Position numbers and translations under genes: made by a program
Assembly: GCF_014650895.1 (NCBI RefSeq)
Contig: NZ_BMVV01000015.1
Location: 124,001 to 188,000, forward strand
DNA from: Streptomyces omiyaensis
GTDB taxonomy: Bacteria; Actinomycetota; Actinomycetes; Streptomycetales; Streptomycetaceae
Length of the DNA: 64,000 nucleotides
Direction of reading: 5' to 3'
Notes under the pieces: model-generated
What the model was told of the DNA's origin: nothing
Database searches by the model: none
The model's input: only the letters and a program-made list of their open reading frames with translations
Shown: piece by piece, positions 16,807-24,443 of the stretch
Position numbering within the stretch: position 1 is the first letter of the stretch
Layout of the letters: every line of letters starts with the position of its first letter

Positions 16807-16923
16807 GGCGGGTCGAATATCGCAGCGCGGGAGGGGGCGGAGGCGTCCCCCGCGGGGCAGTTCACGCAATGGTCGCCTCGGCGTCACCCCGGTGGGGCGG
16901 AAGGGACACCGCCCTGCCTTTGG

Positions 16924-17928
16924 GTGTCCGGTGTGCTGCTCTCTCTCGTCGTCCCCTGCTTCAACGAGGAAGACGTCCTCGCCCGCTTCCACAGCCATGT
17001 GACGAAGGAACTCGACGCCCTGGAGGGCGACTTCGAGATCGTCTACGTGGACGACGGAAGCCGCGACCGGACCCTCCCGATCCTGCGGGACCTCGCCGCC
17101 GCCGACCCGGCCCGGGTCCGCTTCGTCTCCTTCAGCCGCAACTTCGGCAAGGAGGCCGCCATGCTGGCCGGGCTCCGCCACGCGGCCGGGGACGCCGTCG
17201 TCCTCATGGACGCGGACCTCCAGCACCCGCCCGAGCTGGTGCACCGGATGGTCGCGCTGCACGCCGAGGGGTACGACCAGGTCGTCGCCCGCCGCACCCG
17301 CGAGGGCGACCGGGTCACCCGCACCCTCACCGCCCGGCTCTACTACCGGGCGATCAACCGCCTCGTCGACGTCGAACTCGTGGACGGCGTGGGCGACTTC
17401 CGGCTGCTGTCCCGGCGCACGGTCGACGCGGTCCTCGGTCTCGGCGAGTACAACCGCTTCTCCAAGGGCCTCTTCTCCTGGGTCGGTTTCCGGACCACGA
17501 CCTTCGCCTACGAGAACGCGGTGCGCGAGGAGGGCCGGTCCAAGTGGACCTTCGGCAAGCTCCTCAACTACGGCCTCGACGGCCTCCTGTCCTTCAACAA
17601 CAAGCCGCTGCGGGCCGCGGTCTACCTCGGCCTGCTGCTCGTCTCGCTGGCCCTCGCCTACGCGGGCTGGATCGTCGTCGACGCCCTCGCCCACGGCGTC
17701 GACACGCCCGGCTACGTCACCCTCCTCGTCGCCGTCACCGCCCTCGCCGGCGTCCAGATGGTCATGGTCGGCCTGATCGGCGAGTACGTCGGTCGCATCT
17801 ACTACGAGGTGAAGCGCCGGCCCCACTACCTGGTCGCCGAGACCCACGCGGGCCGGGAGAAGGGCGAGGGCCGGGCCGACACCCGGGCGGCGGGTGCCTC
17901 GTTGTGGGAGACGGTCGTCCGGAAGTGA
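16924..17928 (+). CDS. Polyprenyl-phosphate glycosyltransferase (GtrB/CsbB/DPM1-like GT2)
   Basis: A 334-residue membrane glycosyltransferase. The GT2 domain has LSLVVPCFNEEDVL at the N-terminus, VYVDDGSRDRT at ~45, a DADLQHPPE nucleotide-sugar/metal motif near residue 97 and the R-rich GRSKWTFGKLLNYGLDGL segment of DPM1/GtrB enzymes. Two C-terminal transmembrane helices (~240-260 and ~275-298) precede GEYVGRIYYEVKRRPHY, a hallmark of this subfamily. It should load a sugar on undecaprenyl phosphate at the inner face for transfer outside by a GT-C protein, plausibly the divergent YfhO homologue. The start is GTG 16924 or 16933; no strong Shine-Dalgarno decides. Confidence 0.92.
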   Translation: MSGVLLSLVVPCFNEEDVLARFHSHVTKELDALEGDFEIVYVDDGSRDRTLPILRDLAAADPARVRFVSFSRNFGKEAAMLAGLRHAAGDAVVLMDADLQHPPELVHRMVALHAEGYDQVVARRTREGDRVTRTLTARLYYRAINRLVDVELVDGVGDFRLLSRRTVDAVLGLGEYNRFSKGLFSWVGFRTTTFAYENAVREEGRSKWTFGKLLNYGLDGLLSFNNKPLRAAVYLGLLLVSLALAYAGWIVVDALAHGVDTPGYVTLLVAVTALAGVQMVMVGLIGEYVGRIYYEVKRRPHYLVAETHAGREKGEGRADTRAAGASLWETVVRK

Positions 17929-18050
17929 CCCCCGTGACGCGGTGACGGGCAAGTTGTCGCCGCGAAGTAGTGGCTACGGCCCCGGCGACTCCCTACCATC
18001 GATCACCGCAAGGTCGTCCAACTGACGCACGACCAGCCCGGGAGGCTCCT

Positions 18051-18743
18051 TTGCACCGCCGCGACCGCCGCCACGACCGCTCCGCACGCCGCCGCACCGC
18101 GCTTGCCCTCTCCGCCGCGCTCCTCGCCGCGGCCCCCCTGCTCACCGCGTGCGGCGGCGAGGCCCATCCGGGGGCCGCGGCCGTCGTCGGGGGGGAGCGG
18201 ATCGACGTCGCCGGCCTCCAGGCGGAGGTGAAGGCGGCCCGCGACGCGCAGTCCCGGTCCCCGCAGTCCGCCCAGCTGATCGCCGCCACCGGCGACCTCG
18301 GCCGGCAGAAGCTCAACGGCATGATCTTCGACCGGATCCTCGGCGAGGTCGCCGCCGACCTGGGCGTCACCGCCAGCCGCGCCGAACTCCAGCAGACCCG
18401 GGCGGCGTTCGTCCGGGAGAACGGCGGCGAGGAGGGTCTGCGGGCCGTCCTGCTCCAGCAGCAGGGCGTCGCCCCGAGCCAGGTCGACGACGTCGTCCGC
18501 CGCAACGTCCTCATGACGAAGATCATCGAGAAGCTGGGGATCACCGAGACCCCCGAGGGCCAGAAGAAGCTCCAGGACCTCTTCGCCGAGGCCTCCGCCG
18601 CCCTCGACATCGACGTGAACCCCCGCTACGGCGCCTGGGACGACGCCAGGGTCCAGCTCGACACCGGCGCCGACACCACCCCCTGGCTGCTGAAGGTCAC
18701 CCAGGACGGGGCGGCCGCCGGGGCGGAGCAGCTGCCGGGCTGA
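18051..18743 (+). CDS. SurA N-terminal-domain lipoprotein
   Basis: A 230-residue lipoprotein starting at TTG 18051, five bases after GGAGG (18041-18045). An Arg-rich n-region, hydrophobic ALALSAALLAAAPLL and lipobox LLTAC near residue 33 give membrane anchoring outside the cell. The mature part (ERIDVAGLQAEVKAAR..., KLNGMIFDRILGEVAADLGVTAS, ELQQTRAAFVRENGGEEGL) matches the SurA/PrsA N-terminal chaperone module; no PPIase parvulin domain follows. A role in folding exported proteins is inferred. It lies just upstream of mazG, an arrangement I recall from other Streptomyces. Confidence 0.82.
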   Translation: MHRRDRRHDRSARRRTALALSAALLAAAPLLTACGGEAHPGAAAVVGGERIDVAGLQAEVKAARDAQSRSPQSAQLIAATGDLGRQKLNGMIFDRILGEVAADLGVTASRAELQQTRAAFVRENGGEEGLRAVLLQQQGVAPSQVDDVVRRNVLMTKIIEKLGITETPEGQKKLQDLFAEASAALDIDVNPRYGAWDDARVQLDTGADTTPWLLKVTQDGAAAGAEQLPG

Positions 18744-18756
18744 TCCGGGCCCGGGG

Positions 18757-18762
18757 TAGGTT
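18757..18762 (+). promoter_or_regulatory. -10 box TAGGTT of a leaderless mazG promoter
   Basis: TAGGTT ends six bases before GTG 18769. There is a purine-rich GAGGGG, but it abuts the start too closely to serve as a ribosome-binding site. Confidence 0.45.
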
Positions 18763-18768
18763 CGAGGG

Positions 18769-19728
18769 GTGACTCCAGAGAACCCCGGCCGCGCCGTCCT
18801 GCTCACCGCCAGCCACCGGGTGGCGCCCGGACTGCTGTCCTGGCCCGCCTGGCAGGCGCTGCGCGGCGCCGACCGGGTCCTCTGCCCCGACGAGCACCAC
18901 CCCCAGCTGCCGTACCTGCGGGAGGCGGGCGTCGCCGTCGAGCACGTCCGCCCCACCGCGGAGGAGCTGGTCGCCGCCTGCGCCGGCGGCCGGACCGTCG
19001 TCGTGCTGCCCTCGGGGGAGGGCGACCGGTCCCTCACCGACGGGCTCGCCCGGCTCGCCGGCTCCGGCCGGGCCGCCATGCCCGACCTGGAGCTGCTGCC
19101 CGGCTCGTACGACCTGCCGGGCGCGCGGCTGCTCGACCTCGTCCAGGTCATGGACGTCATCCGGCGCGCGTGCCCCTGGTCCTCGCGCCAGACCCACCGG
19201 GGGCTCGCCAAGTACGCCATCGAGGAGGCGTACGAGCTGGTCGAGGCGATCGAGGCGGGCGACCGGCGGGAGCTGCGGGAGGAGCTCGGCGACGTCCTCC
19301 TCCAGGTCGTCTTCCACGCGCGGATCGCGGAGGAGGACGCCGAGGAGCCGTTCTCCGTCGACGACGTGGCGGGCACCCTCGTCGAGAAGCTGATTCAGCG
19401 CCACCCGCACATCTTCGGCGACGAGACCGCCGAGACCCCCGAGGACGTCCGCGCCCACTGGCTGCGCGCCAAGGCGGTCGAGAAGGGCCGGGAGTCGGTG
19501 ACGGACGGGGTGCCGGTCGGGCAGCCGGGTCTCGCGCTCGCGGCCAAGCTGGCGAGCCGCGTCCGCACGGCCGGTCTCGGCGTGCCGCTTCCGCAGGGCG
19601 CGGGCGTCGGCTACGAACTGCTGGCCCTGGCGGTCCGCGCGGAGGCCGGGGGCGTCGACCCGGAGGCGGCGCTGCGGGCGGCGGCGCGGGCGTACCGGGA
19701 CGCGATCCGGGCGGCGGAGGGGCTGTGA
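18769..19728 (+). CDS. mazG: Nucleoside triphosphate pyrophosphohydrolase MazG
   Basis: A 319-residue house-cleaning NTPase that hydrolyses (d)NTPs to monophosphates. The C-terminal MazG domain starts near residue 120 (LLDLVQVMDVIRRACPWSSRQTHRGLAKYAIEEAYELVEAI) with the metal-binding EExxE, and continues with REELGDVLLQVVFHARIAEE, supplying the second E..D pair. The first ~115 residues are a divergent N-terminal domain present in actinobacterial MazG. The gene lies between mfd and eno, as in mycobacteria. Its stop overlaps the GTG of a small membrane protein. Confidence 0.95.
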   Translation: MTPENPGRAVLLTASHRVAPGLLSWPAWQALRGADRVLCPDEHHPQLPYLREAGVAVEHVRPTAEELVAACAGGRTVVVLPSGEGDRSLTDGLARLAGSGRAAMPDLELLPGSYDLPGARLLDLVQVMDVIRRACPWSSRQTHRGLAKYAIEEAYELVEAIEAGDRRELREELGDVLLQVVFHARIAEEDAEEPFSVDDVAGTLVEKLIQRHPHIFGDETAETPEDVRAHWLRAKAVEKGRESVTDGVPVGQPGLALAAKLASRVRTAGLGVPLPQGAGVGYELLALAVRAEAGGVDPEAALRAAARAYRDAIRAAEGL

Positions 19729-19991
19729 GCCGGGTCCGGCGCGCGGGGCGGTGGCTGTTCGGCGACGGGTCGGACAAGCCGGGACACACGGTCCTGATGA
19801 TGTCGGCCTTCGTGGTGTGGTCGTCGGGCGACGACACACCGGTCTGGGTGCGGTGCGCCCTGCTGCTGGCGGCGGGCGCGTGCGCCGTGGAACTGGTCCG
19901 TCCCGCCCTCGCGCGGTGGAGGGCGCGCAGCTCCGGACGGCGGGCGGCCCGGGCGCCGCGGGGCCGGCGGGATCCGGAGGGGACGGTCTAG
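19725..19991 (+). CDS. Small membrane protein translationally coupled to mazG
   Basis: An 88-residue protein that starts at a GTG overlapping the mazG stop codon (GTGA). It has two hydrophobic stretches (TVLMMSAFVVWSS around 22-35 and VRCALLLAAGACAVELV around 42-58) and a strongly basic C-terminus (RWRARSSGRRAARAPRGRR). Codon position bias remains Streptomyces-like throughout. No family is recognised. Its stop overlaps the stop of the convergent flavohemoglobin gene within CTAG at 19988-19991. Confidence 0.6.
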   Translation: MSRVRRAGRWLFGDGSDKPGHTVLMMSAFVVWSSGDDTPVWVRCALLLAAGACAVELVRPALARWRARSSGRRAARAPRGRRDPEGTV

Positions 19992-21223
19992 GACCGGTCC
20001 TCGTGCGGGATGCGGGCCGCCGGGTCGTGCCAGTGGACCGCCGGGGGCTCCAGGAGCCATTCGGCGCGGGTCGCGGGACGCGTGGCGAAGCGCCCGGCCG
20101 GCGGGAGGACGTCGTGGTGGGTGCGGGCCGGGTCGGCGCCCAGCTCGGCCAGGACCTCGGAGACCTCGGTGAGGAAGCCGGGCGGGCCGGCCAGGTGGAC
20201 GTCGTGGTCGGCCCAGCGGCCGCAGGCCCGCAGCGCGGTGAGGAGGCGTTCGGTCGCCTGCCGGCGGGGGTGGCGGGGGGCCGAGGTGATGAGGGTGACG
20301 CTCAGGCCGGGGAGCCGGGCGGCCAGTTGGTCCAGGTCCTCGCGCCCGTACAGGTACTCGCGGGAGCGTGCCACGACGAAGATCCGGCCCTCGGCCGCCG
20401 GGTCGTGCGCGGCCGCCTCCTCCAGGAGCGCCCGCACGGGCGCCCAGCCCGTGCCGGCGCATATGTAGGTGCGGAGCGCGCCGGGGGGCGTGCGGGAGAC
20501 GGCGGTGCCGCCGGCGGCGCTCAGCCGCAGCGTCTCGCCCGGGCGGACCCCGTCCACCAGGGCGGTGCTCATCGCCCCGCCCCGGATCCGGCTGACGTGC
20601 AGGTCGAGCGTGCCGTCCTCGCGGGGCGCGTTGCCGAGGGAGTAGGTGCGCCACACGCGGGGGACCCGGAGCGTGCTGACGCCGGCGTACTGGCCGGGGA
20701 GGTAGGGGTACGGCCGCCGGGGGCGGAGGGTCAGGACGGCCAGGTCGTCGCCGTGCCGCCGGTGGCCGACGACGTCCGTGTCCCACCAGGCGGGCTCCCC
20801 GGCCGCCACGGCCTCCTGCGCGCCCCGCAGCATCAGCTCGGCGACCAGCCCGTACGCCTCCGACCACGCCTTCTCCGCCTCGACCGTCCACATCGCCCCG
20901 GCGGTGTGGGCGAAGGCGGCGAGGAGGCTCTCGCCGACGGCCGCGTAGAGGGCGGGGGTGGCGAGGAACTTGCGGTGGTCGCGGCCGAGGCGGCCCAGAT
21001 AGGCGGGGAGGCCGGGATCGTCGAGGCCGGTCACCACGTGGGTGAGTGCGGCGAAGAGGCGGTCGCGCTGCGGGACCATGTCCTCGGGGAAGAGCTCGCG
21101 CACCCCCGGGTTGCGCCAGAAGAGGTGCGAGTAGAAGTACGTGACGGCGTGTTCGGCGCGTCTCTCGACGACCGCGAACGTGCTTCTGAGCAAGGGGAGG
21201 TCCACGCGGGAAATGTAGGGCAC
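19988..21223 (-). CDS. Flavohemoglobin-like globin / FAD-NAD reductase
   Basis: A 411-residue two-domain protein of flavohemoglobin length. The globin domain (~1-140) has the proximal heme His in GRDHRKF at about residue 84. The reductase half has a YSLGNAP motif for FAD (the usual RxYS becomes RTYS), an LHVSRIRGGAMS segment, and YICAGTGWAPVRALLEE for NAD(P)H. Such proteins oxidise nitric oxide to nitrate or reduce NO without oxygen. Divergence and substitutions from classical Hmp leave room for another oxidoreductase role. A large perfect inverted repeat lies upstream, between it and the P450. Confidence 0.85.
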   Translation of the reverse strand: MPYISRVDLPLLRSTFAVVERRAEHAVTYFYSHLFWRNPGVRELFPEDMVPQRDRLFAALTHVVTGLDDPGLPAYLGRLGRDHRKFLATPALYAAVGESLLAAFAHTAGAMWTVEAEKAWSEAYGLVAELMLRGAQEAVAAGEPAWWDTDVVGHRRHGDDLAVLTLRPRRPYPYLPGQYAGVSTLRVPRVWRTYSLGNAPREDGTLDLHVSRIRGGAMSTALVDGVRPGETLRLSAAGGTAVSRTPPGALRTYICAGTGWAPVRALLEEAAAHDPAAEGRIFVVARSREYLYGREDLDQLAARLPGLSVTLITSAPRHPRRQATERLLTALRACGRWADHDVHLAGPPGFLTEVSEVLAELGADPARTHHDVLPPAGRFATRPATRAEWLLEPPAVHWHDPAARIPHEDRS

Positions 21224-21233
21224 GGGCCGTCAC

Positions 21234-21261
21234 GACGTGATCACCGGGCGGTGATCACGTC
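21234..21261. promoter_or_regulatory. Perfect 12-bp-arm inverted repeat between flavohemoglobin and P450 genes
   Basis: GACGTGATCACC (21234-21245) and GGTGATCACGTC (21250-21261) are exact reverse complements around GGGC. Each arm contains the 8-bp palindrome GTGATCAC. It lies 10 bp upstream of the minus-strand start and 34 bp before the P450 -10 box, so it is more likely an operator than a terminator. Confidence 0.65.
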
Positions 21262-21294
21262 AGGTCGGCCGGAGGGGTGCGGAGAGCCTGACGG

Positions 21295-21300
21295 TACGGT
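21295..21300 (+). promoter_or_regulatory. -10 box TACGGT of a leaderless P450 promoter
   Basis: TACGGT ends six bases before GTG 21307 and no ribosome-binding site fits between them. Confidence 0.45.
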
Positions 21301-21306
21301 CGGGGA

Positions 21307-22719
21307 GTGAGTGAAGGACCCGCCCCGATGCCCGGTACGCCCGGTACGCCCGCCGGACCCGGCACGCCGGGCGCCCCCGCCGCCCCCCGCCCCCCCGCCG
21401 CGGGCCCCGCCCCCGCCGCCTGCCCGGTCTCCGGCGGCGCCGGGGACGGCGGCGCCGCTCCCGGACCCGGCGGCGGGCCGGTGCCGGAGCTGTTCAGCTG
21501 GGAGTTCGCGAGCGATCCGTACCCGGCGTACGCCTGGCTGCGGGAGCACGCGCCGGTGCACCGGACGACGCTGCCCAGCGGGGTCGACGCGTGGCTGGTG
21601 ACCCGGTACGCGGACGCCCGGCAGGCCCTCGCCGACCAGCGGCTCTCCAAGAACCCGGTCCACCATGCCGAACCGGGCAAGACCGGCATTCCCGGCGAGC
21701 GCAGCGCCGGTCTGATGACCCACCTCCTCAACATCGACCCGCCGGACCACACCCGGCTGCGGCGGCTGGTGTCGAAGGCCTTCACGCCGCGCCGGGTCGC
21801 CGCCTTCGCGCCGCGCGTGCAGGAGCTGACGGACCGGCTGATCGACGACTTCGCCGCGCGGGGGAGCGCCGACCTCATCCACGAGTTCGCCTTCCCGCTG
21901 CCCATCTACGCCATCTGCGACATGCTCGGCGTGCCCGCCGAGGACCAGGACGACTTCCGGGACTGGGCCGGGATGATGATCCGGCACGGCGGGGGCCCGC
22001 GCGGCGGGGTGGCGCGGTCGGTGAAGAAGATCCGCGGATACCTGGCGGAGCTCATCCACCGCAAGCGGGAGCGCCTGGGCGAGGACGGGTCGGACGACCT
22101 CATCTCCGGGCTGATCCGCGCCTCCGACCACGGCGACCACCTCACCGAGGCCGAGGCCGTCGCGATGTGCTTCGTGCTGCTCTTCGCCGGCTTCGAGACC
22201 ACCATCAACCTCATCGGCAACGGCGCCTACGCCCTGCTGCGCAACCCGGGGCAGCGGGCCCTCCTCCAGTCCTCGCTGGCCGCCGGGGAGCGGGGGCTCC
22301 TGGAGACCGGGGTCGAGGAGCTGCTGCGGTACGACGGGCCGGTCGAGCTGGCCACCTGGCGGTACGCGACCACCGGCCTGACCCTCGGCGGGCGGGCGAT
22401 CCCGGCCGGGGACCCGGTCCTCGTCGTCCTGGCGGCGGCCGACCGCGACCCGGACCGCTTCGGCGCGCCGGACACCCTCGACCTCGCCCGCGGGGACAAC
22501 CAGCACCTCGGGTACGGGCACGGCATCCACTACTGCCTGGGTGCGCCGCTCGCCCGGCTGGAGGGGCAGACCGCGCTCGCCACCCTGCTGACCCGCCTGC
22601 CGGACCTGCGACTTGGCGTGGATCCGGACGAACTGCGGTGGCGCGGCGGGCTCATCATGAGGGGGTTGCGCACGCTTCCGGTGGAGTTCACCCCATCCGC
22701 ACCCCCGCAGGTCACGTGA
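21307..22719 (+). CDS. Cytochrome P450
   Basis: A 470-residue class I P450. The I-helix has LLFAGFETTINLIGNG (A/G-G-x-E-T-T), the K-helix ExxR is ELLRYDGPVELATWRYAT, and the heme ligand loop reads HLGYGHGIHYCLGAPLAR with Tyr where Phe usually begins the signature. The catalytic core starts near residue 60 (PELFSWEFASDPYPAYAWLREH). Before it is an unusual ~55-residue Pro/Ala/Gly extension with repeated PGTP and PAAP units. The oxidised substrate is unknown; no ferredoxin gene is adjacent, so redox partners are elsewhere. Confidence 0.95.
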   Translation: MSEGPAPMPGTPGTPAGPGTPGAPAAPRPPAAGPAPAACPVSGGAGDGGAAPGPGGGPVPELFSWEFASDPYPAYAWLREHAPVHRTTLPSGVDAWLVTRYADARQALADQRLSKNPVHHAEPGKTGIPGERSAGLMTHLLNIDPPDHTRLRRLVSKAFTPRRVAAFAPRVQELTDRLIDDFAARGSADLIHEFAFPLPIYAICDMLGVPAEDQDDFRDWAGMMIRHGGGPRGGVARSVKKIRGYLAELIHRKRERLGEDGSDDLISGLIRASDHGDHLTEAEAVAMCFVLLFAGFETTINLIGNGAYALLRNPGQRALLQSSLAAGERGLLETGVEELLRYDGPVELATWRYATTGLTLGGRAIPAGDPVLVVLAAADRDPDRFGAPDTLDLARGDNQHLGYGHGIHYCLGAPLARLEGQTALATLLTRLPDLRLGVDPDELRWRGGLIMRGLRTLPVEFTPSAPPQVT

Positions 22720-22765
22720 CGACGTGTCAGAAATGTGATCTTCACGTGATCGGGAAGCCATCGAC

Positions 22766-22795
22766 TTGTGACGGACGTTCGAATGCGGCTACCTT
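22766..22795 (+). promoter_or_regulatory. Promoter of the first rpf gene
   Basis: TTGTGA (22766-22771) and TACCTT (22790-22795) are separated by 18 bp, a good housekeeping-type promoter giving a leader of about 60 nt. Just upstream lie two GTGATC motifs (22733 and 22746), echoing the GTGATCAC repeats at 21234-21261. Confidence 0.55.
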
Positions 22796-22861
22796 CGCGC
22801 CAGCGTTCGGCCGGAACCCGGCCGTCCCCACCGTCCCTGCCGTCACGCGAAAGGCCCCGAC

Positions 22862-23998
22862 ATGCTTTCCGGAAACGGACGACACCGTCGACCCCGTCAG
22901 GCTCCCGCGCTCGTCGTCACCGCGGGAGTGACCGGATCCGCCATGGCGCTGCCGCTGCTCGCCACCGGCTCCGCCTCCGCCGCCGACGCGGCCACCTGGG
23001 ACCGGGTCGCCGCCTGCGAGTCCGCCGGCCAGTGGAGCGCCAACTTCGGCAACGGCATGTACGGCGGCCTCCAGATGACGCAGGAGGCGTGGGAGCGGTA
23101 CGGCGGACTCGCGTACGCCCCCAGCCCCGACCTCGCCAGCCGCGCCCAGCAGATCACCGTCGCCGACAAGGCGCTCGCCTCCGGCAGCACGGACTGGGCG
23201 ACCTGCGCCCCCATCGCCGGCCTGAAGAACGACGGCAGGGCGACCGGCGTCCAGCCGGGTCCCGCCGTCCAGCAGGAGGACGAGGGCGGCGTGGCCCCCG
23301 AGTCGAACTGGACCGGCGGCGCCTCCGCCTCCGGAGCCGCCCCCTCCTCCGCCCCCACGGCGGCGCCGGCCCCCGCGGTGGGCGAGAAGGCGGAGAAGGC
23401 CGCGGAGCGGCAGGAGGCCGTCACCGCCCCGGCGACGCCCACCGCGCCCGCCGGTTCCGGCGCGCCCTCGGTCCCGGCGCCCTCCGGCACGGTCACGCCG
23501 CCGCCCGCGGGCGTCACCCCGGAGACCCCCGTGGGCACCACGCCGGGCGTCCCGGACGCCTCCACGGGCACGCCGGTCGCCCCGGAGGCCCCGGACACCC
23601 CCGTGGCGCCCCCGGAGGGCTCGGAGTCCCCCCTGGCGCCCACCACCCCGGTGACCCCCGGCGCGGACGGGACCGACGCGTCGCCGGCCGCGCCCGGGAC
23701 GGGCAAGCACCGGGGCGAGGCCGCCCCGGAGGAAACCGGCGTAACGGACACTGCATCCGATTCCGGTCGTCATGCCGCAGCAGAGGACAAGGTCACCTCA
23801 ACCCCCGTCAACGCGGACGCAAGTGACGCGTACACGGTGCAGCCGGGTGACAGCCTGTCGGAGATTGCGCAGGAGAACGATCTCCCCGGCGGCTGGGACG
23901 CCCTCTACGACGCCAACCGCCGGACGGTCGGCGTCGACCCGGATCTCATCCTCCCTGGTCAGAGCCTTGAGTTGACGACCCCTCCGTCGGAGAAGTGA
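22862..23998 (+). CDS. rpfC: Resuscitation-promoting factor (Rpf domain + LysM), RpfC-like
   Basis: A 378-residue secreted muralytic enzyme. A signal peptide ends near residue 40 (ATGSASA-ADA). The Rpf transglycosylase-like domain follows at once (ATWDRVAACESAGQWSANFGNGMYGGLQM), with the catalytic Glu in ACES. Residues ~135-305 are a low-complexity Pro/Thr/Ala spacer, and the C-terminal ~50 residues are a LysM (YTVQPGDSLSEIAQENDLPGGWDALYDANR). ATG 22862 follows GAAAGG (22849-22854). It precedes rpfA in tandem; in S. coelicolor the corresponding Rpfs act in spore germination and growth. The letter C is from memory of that species. Confidence 0.9.
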   Translation: MLSGNGRHRRPRQAPALVVTAGVTGSAMALPLLATGSASAADAATWDRVAACESAGQWSANFGNGMYGGLQMTQEAWERYGGLAYAPSPDLASRAQQITVADKALASGSTDWATCAPIAGLKNDGRATGVQPGPAVQQEDEGGVAPESNWTGGASASGAAPSSAPTAAPAPAVGEKAEKAAERQEAVTAPATPTAPAGSGAPSVPAPSGTVTPPPAGVTPETPVGTTPGVPDASTGTPVAPEAPDTPVAPPEGSESPLAPTTPVTPGADGTDASPAAPGTGKHRGEAAPEETGVTDTASDSGRHAAAEDKVTSTPVNADASDAYTVQPGDSLSEIAQENDLPGGWDALYDANRRTVGVDPDLILPGQSLELTTPPSEK

Positions 23999-24088
23999 GG
24001 GCGTTTCAGGGGATTATGTCCAGTTTTGGGAAAGTGAGACATGGGTCTCTTCGCCCCAACTGGCGTGTCACGTCCGCAAACTTTGCTT

Positions 24089-24124
24089 CCGTCAGGCCTC
24101 ACCTGGGCAAACGAGGTCTGACGG
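24089..24124 (+). terminator. Hairpin downstream of the first rpf gene
   Basis: CCGTCAGGCCTC (24089-24100) pairs with GAGGTCTGACGG (24113-24124), 12 bp with one G-U, loop of 12 nt. It lies ~90 bp after the stop and before the rpfA promoter, fitting a factor-dependent or weak terminator since no U-run follows. Confidence 0.5.
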
Positions 24125-24161
24125 AGTGCAAGTAAGGGCGATTTGTCCGACGTGAGCCTCT

Positions 24162-24191
24162 TTGAACTTCGAGCACGTGTGTGTCTACGGT
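24162..24191 (+). promoter_or_regulatory. Candidate rpfA promoter
   Basis: TTGAAC (24162-24167) and TACGGT (24186-24191) are spaced by 18 bp, placing transcription start near 24198, about 25 nt before the riboswitch. The regulation of rpfA by cAMP-Crp reported in S. coelicolor may also act here, but I could not identify a convincing Crp site. Confidence 0.5.
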
Positions 24192-24221
24192 CGTCACCGC
24201 TCGCCACCGCGGGCCCCGTCG

Positions 24222-24428
24222 ACCGAAACGCCGAGTCCTGCCGTCGGCCGCCGGGAACCGTCGTCGCGAAAGCGCCGCAGGCAGGAGTGGGGGACCCAAG
24301 GTTTGCGCCGGTCCCGGCCGTCGAGAACGACGGCCGACGACCGGCTAGGGGTGAAGCCGCGCGCAAGGACGCGCGGCCGGGCGAACTCTTCCGGCCCGAA
24401 CCCGACAGCTCACCTCACAGGCGTCGGT
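24222..24428 (+). promoter_or_regulatory. c-di-AMP (ydaO/yuaA) riboswitch in the rpfA leader
   Basis: The leader carries the conserved blocks of the ydaO class in order: GCCGAGTCCTGC, GGGGGACCCA, AGGGGTGAA, CCGGCCCGAACCCGACAGCT and CACCTCACAGGCGTC. The closing P1 helix pairs ACCGAAACGCC (24222-24232) with GGCGTCGGT (24420-24428). The 3' side of P1 ends only a few bases before the AGAGGAA ribosome-binding site of rpfA. This riboswitch upstream of rpfA is known in S. coelicolor, where high c-di-AMP reduces expression. Confidence 0.93.
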
Positions 24429-24443
24429 AGAAGAGGAAACTCC

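Noticed and set aside
14149..17928. 1259-codon plus-strand open frame covering the YfhO-like gene
   Set aside because: Its first ~920 codons are the complement of the YfhO gene with Arg/Gly/Glu-rich composition; only the last 334 codons are the real glycosyltransferase.
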